From assembly GCF_965638725.1 (NCBI RefSeq), contig NC_134962.1, forward strand, positions 1,185,501-1,249,500: 64,000 nt of DNA. Reading direction: 5' to 3'. The position numbers and the translations under genes were made by a program. This document shows positions 53,901-64,000 of this stretch, one piece after another. The notes under the pieces were generated by a model. The model saw only the letters and a program-made list of their open reading frames with translations. It was not told where the DNA came from and made no database searches. The stretch is from Aptenodytes patagonicus (taxonomy: Eukaryota; Chordata; Aves; Sphenisciformes; Spheniscidae). Position 1 is the stretch's first letter. Every line of letters starts with the position of its first letter.

Positions 53901-56900
53901 CTAGTCAGTGCCCTTGTGTTTAAATTGAATTATTTCATTTTGTATGAGAATTTAGTTTCTGTAAAACGAGTAGCAGCAACTAGATCGTTAGAAGGGAACA
54001 GCACAGAGAAAGATGACCATGGGAGGAACTGCCTAACAGGAGGGAAGGGGCTAACCGAACCAGACCATCACACCCAACTGGCAGAGGTACAGCGGGCTGG
54101 CCAAGGCAGTCACCGTGGTGGGACCAGAAGGCTTGACTACAGCCCGTTCACAACAGTTACCTTTTCTTCACCCCTGCCAGGCATTCGGGTTCTGCTTTTC
54201 AAGGTGAAGACTGGAGACTTGGGGACTGTGACAGGAAGCACTTTCTTCTCTGGAACGCCCTGTTCAGAAGAGCCAGTAAGGAGTTACCCAAGCGCCAAGA
54301 AAAAGCGCTACAGAGAAACAACCTGACATAGCACAGTACGCACCCATTGCGGTCCTTGCCTAATGACAGACAGTGTTTACTGAATGTTATTAAATACATA
54401 ATACAACACAGCTACGGACATTTTGAAGCTAATTGCCACCTCAGTCCTAATTCCCAGGTCTGGGTATTACTAGACTTCTTACCACAACGTCCTCCAGGAT
54501 TTTCCTTGGACATGGCCTGGAATGGAATTCAAAGTGCTCTTCCTCCTGCTGTTGCTTACTCTCACGCTCCTGCTGTTTCTTACTCTCACGCTCCTGAATC
54601 CTTTTTTCTATTTCCAACTCAAAGCCAACGGGTTGTGTGAGTTCCTTCACAGGGGGTTTCTTGGGCAGGAGTGGTCCACCCTCAAAGATTTTGTAATCAA
54701 GTTCTTGTGCTTTGAATTTGTACCTACGCAGGAAAGACGGAGATAGTCACCACATATTGTACCCGGCAAGATGCAGCTTCTAGCAAACGGCTTCTCTCTC
54801 AGCATAAAAGAGCAACAGTCAGGTACAGAAGCAGTTGTGCCACACACACGCTACACAGTGCACAGCTCTAGTTAGCAACTCCTCCTTTGCTTTTGAAACA
54901 GCAAGACATTAAGGAAAACCTTACGGATTGCTTTCTTGGAAATCTAAAAACTGTCTACAGAAGAGTTCTGACGTATACGCAGGCTGTACTGCTATACTGG
55001 GTTTGCTTAACTAATCATAAGCTGTACTCAACCCAAGATCAGCTCTCCTAAGAACACCTTCTTCAAAATGAATTGGCTACTTTTCACATCCCTGCAATTA
55101 GAGCCATAGGATTATTGACAAGCTGAAAGAATCTCAGTGTTTTTATGCTACTCATTCTTTTATGCATAAAGGGTATTCCTGAGAAGTGATATTTTGGCAT
55201 CTGAAAGATATTTCCAGTGTGGTAAAATTCTCTCTTGGAGGACTAGAGTAAACCTTTACTTACTGTTGAATTTTCTCCATTTCCTCTGCTTCTAACTCCG
55301 CTGTAGTTTTGCAGGTGGCAGGCCTGAAGCGCTGCTTTGTTAGAAGCACTGGTGTTTTAGGGTTTGTAAGCCGAGCCTTCACCAACTTTCCTGGAACTGG
55401 GCCTATAAATTCAAGTCACAGAGACTAGCAGTTAGTGGCAAGGCCTGCAACAGACGCTCAGTAGAGTAGTCAAAGCATCGTTCTTGCTCTACCACCATCT
55501 CTGTGGACAGCCTCCTGGCTGGACATAGCCAGGACTGCTCACCTTCACCAGATTTCCTGCTCCTCAAATGGTAACGAGAGGGTGTGCGTTTTTGGAATGC
55601 TTCTACCTGCTCAGCAAGGGGCACATATTCTGATGTGGTTTCTTCGAGTTTTCTTTTGTTTCCCTGGGACAGATTGAAAGGTTTGGGCATAGTGGGTCCC
55701 TTCGGCATTTGCCCCTGGAGACAAGAAAAACTACAGTCATTATGGCCCTTTAACACAGGATGCTTCGATGACATTTCCTTTCCCCACTGATTCACAGTAT
55801 CTGTCCCTTCCCCTTATTGAAAAAGATAACAACACTTAACATTAGACATAAGTCTTAATTGTCAAGCTGGTCATATTTGGAAACTGTATGAAGTGGAAGA
55901 TTAAAGCACAAAGTGTAATGACCAGAAGATATGACATTAAAGGGCCCTTTTGAAAAGGGTCCTTTAGAGTCTTGTGGCAACGCAGTGAGCTAACAGTTAC
56001 GTTTGCACAACGCTTGCCTCTCCTATGGTAACCCTTTTTGCGGGTTACCAGCAGCACGTGTGTTGCAAAAGCAGAAAGAAGGTGAGGTCAAGAATTAATC
56101 AGCTGACTGCTGGCAATATTCTGGTTCTCACTGGAGGAGGATGATGCTTTCTCAGTACTGCTGCAAAATCCAGTTCCTTGTACTCGTTCTCAGGCTGGCT
56201 TTCCACATGTTTAATTCTGTTCTCTGTGCAGAAGTGGAAGTCAATTGGCTTTGTTACTTGACCAACAGTTCTCTTCACAGGTTGTCCTAAAGAAAGAGAG
56301 CATGTAAGGTCTGGAAGCCTTGGGTGGTGGGGGGCGCAGGGAGGATTTGCGGGAGTGGGGGGGTGGAGAAGGCATTTACTTCCTAATAAACTTGAACAGT
56401 TTTTGGAGAACTCATCTATAACCTTTCAAAACATGACAAAAACCAAACAAACCTGTTTCCAGGCAGTTTAGGGGCTGAACTACATTAAAAGCCACCTAAT
56501 CCTAATACTTATTACAAAGTCTGGAATGTTTGTTTTTAAAGGTACTTGTACAGCTCTATGCAGCGCTCTCCAGCTGAGCCCAGTACAGCTTCAATTTGCA
56601 ATTCAGCTAGAGCCCACCTGCTCCAGCAATAGCTGCTTTCAGAGACTCCTCATTCTTCTTCCGCAGCTCCATAACCTCCCGCTGCAACTGCTGCATCTTT
56701 TCCAGCTCCAGCTTCTCTGTACTCTTCAGCTTGCCAGAAAGATTGGTCCTCCTGCAGAAGCACATTGAAGATTGAGCTATGCCTTCCTGCTTCACTGGTT
56801 ATTAGCACGATGTTAGCGCAAAGGAACATGCTTATCTCCGACTTCACTGCAGGAGCATCACTCATTATAAAACTATACTCCTTAGAAAAGATCTGTTTGG

Positions 56901-59519
56901 ATTTTGTTTGCTCAAGAAAGCTTGCAGCTAACTGCTATCCTGCATACACGTTTGCTGTATGCACACTTCATCCATCAGCAAGAACAATTTTTCCCTCAAA
57001 TTAAAAGCAAAAGCTTTCCTTTGCACAGGTTCAGTTGGTGAAGTACACTTCATCCTAATATTGTTGTCTTGATCTGGTGTTTACTAAATGTGATACCATC
57101 ACATGCTAAGTTGAACTTGAAAATACTCTAGCCAGGGCTGTCACCTAAATCAACTGTGATTAGCAAAGACAAGTCACAAGAAAGCTACGTACTTTAACAC
57201 TGTTGGCGTGGAGGGCATGGTCAGCTTGCTTTTCCCTCTCCCTGGGGAGAGGTCAGGATTCTGCAGGGGCTCTCTCTTCGTGGATACTTCCGTCAGCTTC
57301 TCTCCGCTGCTAGAACTAAGGTAGCAAGTCATTATGGCAAACCACTCAAGTTAACTGTGCTCTAAATGAAAGATCACCTGCAGCTCTCACCACCATGCGT
57401 AACATCCCAACACCTGGTGAGTTCTAATGCCAGACCAGCCTTACCTCACCACGGGCCCAGGTGTAGATGGTCCAGTTTTCCCTGCTGATCTACAGCTGTA
57501 GAAGGGAAGATGAATTACTGAGTTTTTGGAACTTAGGCTTTTCTTGAGGAGGTAGGTGTACTGTAGTTCATCCAGGTATGGCAGCGTTTGAAAGATCGCA
57601 CTTCAAATTCCTGACCTCAAGCTTATCACCATACGATATCTTAGCAGTTAAGCTAATTTGAGAAATATTTTAGCTGTGACTCTTTCATAGCTTATGACTG
57701 CCCGATGACTTCCTGATGGACAAGTTGAGCCAAATTTAAAGCTAGCTGACAGACTCTGGGTATGGAGTAAGAAGCTTAAGAAACCCAAGCTTACTTCATT
57801 CACATCTCTATCTCCAAATAGAGCATTTCCTTCAGGTCTTACAGCCATTTCTTCTTGTTTGTGAAACCAGTATCAGGAATCAGGTTTCGGTCACCTCCCC
57901 CTAACCTTCCTGTGAGAACCCCCTCAGCCATGTGGAAATCCTTTCCAAAGAAACAGTGGTATCCCCCTTCCCAGCCCCAAACAGAAGGACTTTGATGACG
58001 TACATTCTCATTTTTTTCAGGGGTGGAACCTCTTCCTTATTAACCAAGGCATTAGCATTTCTCCCCGCTTTGATTCTAGCTGGTTGTTTGCATCGCTGTG
58101 TTTTTCTTTGCTTTGTAGTCTGTCTTCTACCCGCTCTAGAGTAGAACAGAAAATGGAGGTTAGCTTTCCCCACGGGTCTGAGAAGACACACGATCTGTAT
58201 AACACTTTTTACGTCAGTGCATCACCTAGCTCCAACATACCCCCTATGCAAATTGTGTGTTTAACACAACAATCCAAATGCAGCATGAATTATTCAAGTT
58301 TAACAATCCATAAACTTAATATTCTTTGGTATATATGAGCATACAGAGCCCCTTGCATTCATATCAAGAACGAGTTCTGCCCAACTCAGGCAGATATAAA
58401 CAAAGAAACTTTATAAGCCACTTCAGTTTCAGATGTCCTCGCATTCCAGAAGCTCTTAGTGCTACCGAGTCTCATTTGACAAGTATGTGAGACACTGCGT
58501 TACTTTTCCACCCCTAGAGATTGTCCCTCCAGCTTAGCAAGCAGATCAGCTGTCCCAATACACCATCTCTGTGCCGGAGAACTTCAGACCCATAGGATGA
58601 CCCCAGAACAGCTAGAACTGCAGATCCTGAGAGCAAGGACCTGCTTAGTTACACCGTCATCAATCTTCGCGCAAACTGAATACAAGTATTTCACCTTTGA
58701 GAGGCCTCAGCAGGAGCAGCAGCCCTCCAGCTTGTCAGGGATCCAACAATATTCTGAGGAACCACATTGGCCTGCACACATTCTGCTTCACCATCTTCTT
58801 CATTACAGCTTTCACCTGAGAACAATGACAAATGTCAGCTCATATATATACATATATACACACACAGAGAGGAATTCTAAAGTGAAACCGCATGAGACCT
58901 TGTTAGACAACAGTACATGAAGATGGTCCCACAAAAGCCAGACTGAGGCCTTTTCATTTTGCCAGTGAGAAGCGGATAAAATTTATTCTCTCCCCCCCCA
59001 TACCGTGGCCAGCTTACTCATTGTTATTCCTTGTGATGTGACAGAAGACAGAATAGTATCAGACTTTGAAAAAGCAGGGCTGTTCTGTGAGACCTTTGCC
59101 AGATTTTCCACAGGAGGGACATTCTCCAGATTGTTTTTTTGGTCTGTGAGGAAAGAGAGACTTTCACTATACATACCATGTTAGGAATTTTTAACAGTAC
59201 CTCAGAATATCATTATGATGTTAACAAAGCGATCTGTCAATTTACAGATGACAATCAAAGTTTAAATAGAAAACAAAAACAAACAAAACCATGCATGATG
59301 AGTGATGCAGCTAACAACATGACTAACGCGCTGGCACAGAAGCCAGGCCCAAAACAAGGATCATGCCAAGCCCTCATCGAAAGAGAAAACAAATCAAGGA
59401 GTTGGAAGCAGCTTACCAAACCAGGAGTCTGCATTGTCTACATCATCATCGCTCAGAGTCGCAAAGTTGATGCAAGGGTTTGGGACATCAAAGGAATAGC
59501 GAGATTCTGGGTGAGACAT
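50922..59519 (-). CDS. TPX2: TPX2 microtubule nucleation and Aurora A activating factor
   Basis: Seventeen coding exons in gene order: 59417-59519, 59018-59143, 58695-58815, 58004-58135, 57445-57489, 57193-57315, 56618-56751, 56132-56286, 55543-55714, 55264-55402, 54483-54723, 54161-54259, 53250-53426, 52960-53106, 52302-52413, 51455-51621 and 50922-51032. All phases agree; the total is 2304 nt (767 aa; human is 747). The N-terminus has the Aurora-A-binding pattern YSFDVP, INF and [12 protein letters not shown]. The middle holds [26 protein letters not shown] and [13 protein letters not shown] blocks. [20 protein letters not shown] and [15 protein letters not shown] are the TPX2 repeat motifs, predicted helical. 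The C-terminus [10 protein letters not shown]...DRFRC corresponds to the kinesin-5-binding end. The protein nucleates spindle microtubules after Ran-GTP release from importin. The ATG follows GTGAAG and heads the conserved start [10 protein letters not shown]. Confidence 0.96.
54546..54593 (-). repeat. TPX2: 24-bp tandem duplication in a TPX2 exon
   Basis: Two adjacent 24-bp units, 54546-54569 and 54570-54593, differ by one base. They encode ERESKKQQ followed by ERESKQQQ. Human TPX2, as I recall it, has ERESKKK once, so this is an in-frame duplication of eight residues. Confidence 0.8.
58838..58867. repeat. TA/CA microsatellite in a TPX2 intron
   Basis: TATATATACATATATACACACACAG is a short dinucleotide repeat upstream (in gene direction) of the exon at 58695-58815. 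Confidence 0.7.
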
Positions 59520-62500
59520 CTTCACCTTCACGCTGTCCCCGCAAGTCCTCCGCTTGCACTGCTACAGTCCTTTAGACAACAAGCACTGGTCACCTGTTAT
59601 ACCAAACCCCAACGCAGGTGTCAGCTAAATCATTCTCCACCTTTCTTCCTCTGCTGGTTTCTAGAGATAGATGCCGGGACAGTCTTTGGTACATTTTCCT
59701 GTCTTGCAATTCACAGCCTTCAGACAGAATGCCTCATAAGCAACGCAGTTTGTTATTCTACTGCTGACTGGCAAAGCTAAGGAATTTTTACCACTGTTGA
59801 CCTTTGCAGGTTCAAAGCTAACAAAAAGATCAAATTTTGAAGGTTTTCTTTGTACCTGTAGGTGCTGGAACTGTATTTTTTAAAAGGAAGTAAAGTAAAG
59901 AGCTTTTCCAGAGTGACTGATTTGCCCTTCCCTCCCTCACCACAGGCAGCAAAGAGTTCTGACCCTTACCAGGACACAGATTTATAAAGCAAGAGCCTGG
60001 TGATGAGGCTGACTCCAGAGCACTGCAAAGCGCAGCCTTGCTCCCTCTGAAGGGCTACAAACACGAACTAATGACACAAACATGCTCTTCTACAGAGTAA
60101 ATTGATTTCCAAAGCAGGAAGAGAGCTCTGTAGAGTATTGTTGCTGGGCAAAAAGTAGGAAGAAGGGCAGCGTAGGGCCCTTGCCACATTCCACAGCACT
60201 ACCCCGATGCTGGCCAGGCTGTAAACAAACCAAGCACTGTGACCCTGTCAAGAACAGTCCCTGCAGTTAATTAGCAGAGCACTGACAGCAGGAGGAGTCC
60301 CTGTGTCAACAGGTGATATTAAACTCAACGGAACAGGAATAAAGCCAGCAACAAAGTTATGAACCCTTAAATCGTAAGAAAACCTTTTTGCAAAGGTGTT
60401 TTCATGCTTTCATGATGCCTCGCACAGCTGCAAGGCAAAGCCCACGAGGAGGTATTATAAAACACTCCCTAAGGAAACCACCTGAACTTTGCTTTTATGA
60501 GTCCAACCAATTCTAAAGCAGCGTATGCTTAATCCACAAAGTCTCAGACCTAAACCATCTGTCTAGGCAGACCACACATAGTACGCTCCATAAATAAGAA
60601 AATGTTCAAGAGTAAATCATCAGCCCTCCCTCCCAAAGATGGCTGCACCGAGAAGCCTCCAGTTCCCCAGCACAGAATTGCGCTAGTTAAGGGGAAGAAT
60701 GTCAGCAGAGAAGCATCAGCTACATGACTGTGAAGATGTCAGGGTAGGACCCAAAGAAGGCAAACAGAAGAATCAGAGCCAAAACCAACTGTAACAGAGC
60801 TCAAGACACAGCTGGAATCAAATGCTTTCCTACCGCCCTTAATCAAGATAGAGTTTCTGTCAACACTATCTACTTTTTTTAAAAATCAAATGCGTCATCT
60901 GCATTCTCCCCTCACCCTCCCCAGTCAGTCCACCGCGTCGCAGGTCCGGGCATCACGTTTCACAGCTACGCTGCTGCAGTTTCCAGCTTTTTACCATGTA
61001 AAGTTCGTATTCTTTCATAGTGTTAGCACTCTCATCACCGACCCCTTCTCTCTCCCCCTCCCTCCATCCCAGAGAGAAGCGAATAGTCACGAAAAGAAAG
61101 GGAGAGCATCAACACCACAGTTTCATACTCCAAGTTTCTTGGAAGAGCCAGTGGGGAGGTAAAAGTTATCGTGACTGAACTCCAGGGGGTCCATTTCAGT
61201 CAGATGAACTCACAGCATCCTCTTTTCAAATCCCTACGTATCCTCCGAGCCCGGTGCAGAATAGGATTTACTGTGAAGCAGCAGTTCACTGCAAGGCATC
61301 TCGCTCCTCCACCCATCGTCTCAGCTTGGGACTGAGCTCCCGTCGGTTAGGAACGTTACGGTAATTTATCACTCCGATATGCCCACTGCAATGCTTCTGC
61401 AATCGAAACAGGCTCAGCCAAGTACAGCCTGAAGCCTGCTGCCCGCTCCCTTGAGGCATTTTAAAACACCCGATCGTGATTTTGATGGCAGAACCACCAT
61501 TATCTCAATCTTTTCTTTAAAAGCAGGAGGCAAAATTCTCTCTCTCCACTGTGGCACTCTTCCACCAGAAGCGAGGTCCAGAAGTTTCTTCTCATTAATA
61601 GGGACGTTACCTAATTAGCAGGCACTGTGTGCATTTACCAGACCGTGGTTACAGGCACACCATAATCCTGCATAACTGCAGCGTAACCCTGCTCTCCCCC
61701 ACATCCATCACCGTCCGTGTCGACACTCGTGTTCGCAGAGCTTCGCAGCGAGCCAGCTGGGGAACCCTCACCCCCGTTCTGCAGGATCAGCGTTCCCCTG
61801 GTTCGCAGAGAGTTGCTCACACCGCTGCTGGTGCAAGAAAGGAGGATCCCCTCCTCTCGCTTTCAAAAATAGCCCAAATTCCTATGATAAAAGTGACTGC
61901 CTAATTAAACCTTAATTCTCTTTCTAGGTCTGCTCCCCTCACTGACCTGAACGTGCTGCACAGCCACGGCCCCATACTGTTTCTGTACAGAGCAGCACAA
62001 CCACATCCACAAAGAGGAACAGACGACGAGTTTCTCTGTACACCAGGTTTCTTTTGAGCAACTACACTTTGGCACGTTCCAGAAGAGTGCCTTGGCCTGA
62101 TTTAGATTAGTTAGCTTTGAAAAAGGATTAAGCTAAATTGGAACAAGCATTCCTATCCCAGAATAAGACTGATCCAACAGCAAGTGCAATAGGTATTTCG
62201 GAATGACTTCACACCTCACTCTAATCCAAATTAGCTTTAAAATGCTGACGCAATTCCATCACAGATGTGCTCAGCATCTTTTTTCTCAATGTAGTTGTTA
62301 ATTTCTTGCCAAAAACATTTAGGCCAGACAAGGCTGGAGAGGAGTAACTCCAACAAGACCTACGCAGTATTGGCCTAGCTGCAGTATGTGAAACTTGGCA
62401 CCAAGCGCGTCGCAAGGGAGCGCTTCACAATTACAACCTAACCAAAAGGGCCTCTTATTTTTAGAGCAGCAGCCCAGCATGGACTGATGGTCATCAGGCA

Positions 62501-64000
62501 ATACAATAACAGCACCCACTGCCTGGGGCAAAGGACCCTCCCAGCCGTATGAGCCTTTGCATCGGAGAGAGGAAGCAGAGTTCCAAGGTGAGAAATTAAG
62601 AGGTCAGAAGGAGAGAGAACGGGGGAGTTTGGGTTTGGGGAGCAGCAAGGGACGGACGGAAGGAGGGTGCAGAGAAGATCTGCTCCTTCTTGCCGCCTTG
62701 CAGTGTAATTAGATAAGCCCCCGGTCAACTTGAGACCGCACCTTATCACAATACACCACTGGAGCTTCATAAGCTACCGGTGTTACTTACTCTAAATCCT
62801 AACAGGATTGGAAAGGGGAAAAAATAGTACCAGGTACACAAAAAAGATATTCCGAGTTACATCAGCAGATAAATCTGAAGCCAGTTGATCCACATGCCTC
62901 AAACCCCAAGATGGACAATCAGGAATAAGCAAGAGAAGCTTCCTCAAGGCCGCGGAAGCTGCACGGCAATTTGCTGCAGTAATTCCAGTGCCTTCTGCTG
63001 GGCCTTCAACACCGACTGCCGTTTAAACACAGGACGCTGCACTAACCAGGCAGCTTGCTTAATTCAGCCTGGCAGCTTCTTTATCATCCTGCAACCCAAA
63101 GCTCTCCTTCCCTTTTATAGGGACGATAATCCAGACAAAGTTCCCAGATGCTTTTCGTGGGCTCATACGTAAATTGGACCATTACAAGGGGCTGGAAACT
63201 GCCTCTCCAGAGATACAGTCCTGTCACCACAGCCTCGTAGGAAGCTATCCCACCACAAAGCCACCACGTGAACCCCTTCAGCGCGATGCCAGCAACCACT
63301 GGCATCCTTGCTTTTCCCTGAGCGGGGTTAAGTGAACACTTCTAACAAATTCTGGATCTACAGCTTCTCTTTCCTCCCTAGTGCACCTCACTCAAAGCTC
63401 AAGCGTGCTTTTCCGCAGCACGGAATCAACAGTGAATTCATCGTCCTGGGTACAGAACAGAGGCAATGCTGCTGTTCCCTCATGTAATAATCAAATTGGG
63501 AGAGAAAGCCTTTAACTCTACGCAGGCGAGAGACGAGCACGCAGGGAGCTCCGCAGACCACCCCAAGCTGCCGTCATTAGTCTACAGCAAAAGGAGGAGC
63601 GAGGTGCCGCAGCAGCAGCTTTTCTCCCCAGCGGCCTTGGCTTTGCTAACGGCGGCCCAGACCCGCCTCCCTTCCAACAGCCCAAAATAAACAGCCCTGA
63701 CATCTCATGCTCCATAAATGAGATCCCACAAGTTTTAGAAGACATGAAGATGGGACGCTCTAAGAATAGCCATTCAAGGAAAAGTAAGTTATTTTCAGCC
63801 AGTATGACCTCAACTTATTGTTAGATAAGTTGAAGGTCCTCTAGTTTAAAAAAAAGCGCTGTATAAAAATAGCTAGCTTAATACCTTTCCTGTTACTTAA
63901 GCCAGGTTTCGCCTGGTTTTCTTTCCTCCTTTTCCTAGAAAGGGGGATTTGGTTTGAGAAATAACAGTTTTTCTTAGCTCCAAAGTCAAGAGGCACACTG
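59520..64000. other. TPX2 5' flank, nothing else recognised
   Basis: The 5'UTR, any noncoding first exon and the promoter of TPX2 should lie here, but I cannot fix them. A good minus-strand donor context (TTTAGA before GTAAGTAAC, near 62790) is noted without support. Short open frames on both strands show no known protein. In human the next gene in this direction is BCL2L1; no BH-domain exon was seen. Confidence 0.4.

Noticed and set aside
57193-57315. Apparent frameshift in a TPX2 exon
   Set aside because: On recounting block by block the exon is 123 nt and reads straight through ([10 protein letters not shown] to [12 protein letters not shown]); the shift was a transcription slip of mine.

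Overview
The window reads as vertebrate, almost certainly avian, nuclear DNA. The multi-exon genes PDRG1, TTLL9 (decayed), DUSP15, FOXS1, MYLK2 and TPX2 are in the same order and relative orientation as I recall for human 20q11.21, read in reverse. An IRF10-type gene, known to me from birds and fish but not from human, lies between DUSP15 and FOXS1. The middle of the window (about 12-46 kb) is very GC-rich with short introns and many minisatellites, as on bird small chromosomes. The species cannot be named from the sequence.

Layout: (1) 1-1.38 kb, the 3' half of PDRG1 on +. (2) 3.07-11.66 kb on -, a TTLL9 locus. Nine exons are recognisable, but they carry three in-frame stop codons, frameshifts and splice-donor changes, so I call it a pseudogene. 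A solo retroviral LTR lies in one of its introns. (3) 12.2-14.2 kb, a GC-rich presumed promoter region plus a 21-bp minisatellite. (4) 14.24-20.58 kb on +, DUSP15 in seven coding exons (215 aa). (5) 20.6-24.38 kb, 3'UTR, spacer and a minisatellite. (6) 24.52-27.46 kb on +, IRF10 in eight coding exons (422 aa), with two opposed interferon-response elements just upstream. (7) 28.75-30.10 kb on +, intronless FOXS1 (452 aa). (8) 35.22-41.98 kb on -, MYLK2 in eleven coding exons (945 aa) with a long, repetitive N-terminal exon. (9) 42-50.6 kb, no recognised gene. (10) 50.92-59.52 kb on -, TPX2 in seventeen coding exons (767 aa). (11) 59.5-64 kb, presumed TPX2 5' flank, with nothing else recognised.

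The genes are not one pathway. PDRG1 is a prefoldin-like subunit, TTLL9 a ciliary tubulin polyglutamylase, DUSP15 a small phosphatase, IRF10 an interferon-linked transcription factor, FOXS1 a forkhead factor, MYLK2 the skeletal muscle myosin light chain kinase, and TPX2 the spindle factor that activates Aurora A. Exon joins for DUSP15, IRF10, MYLK2 and TPX2 were checked by hand: each sums to a whole number of codons with matching phases. I found no evidence of an undescribed multi-gene system. The most notable signals are the decay of TTLL9, the ISRE pair at IRF10, and the expanded MYLK2 N-terminus.
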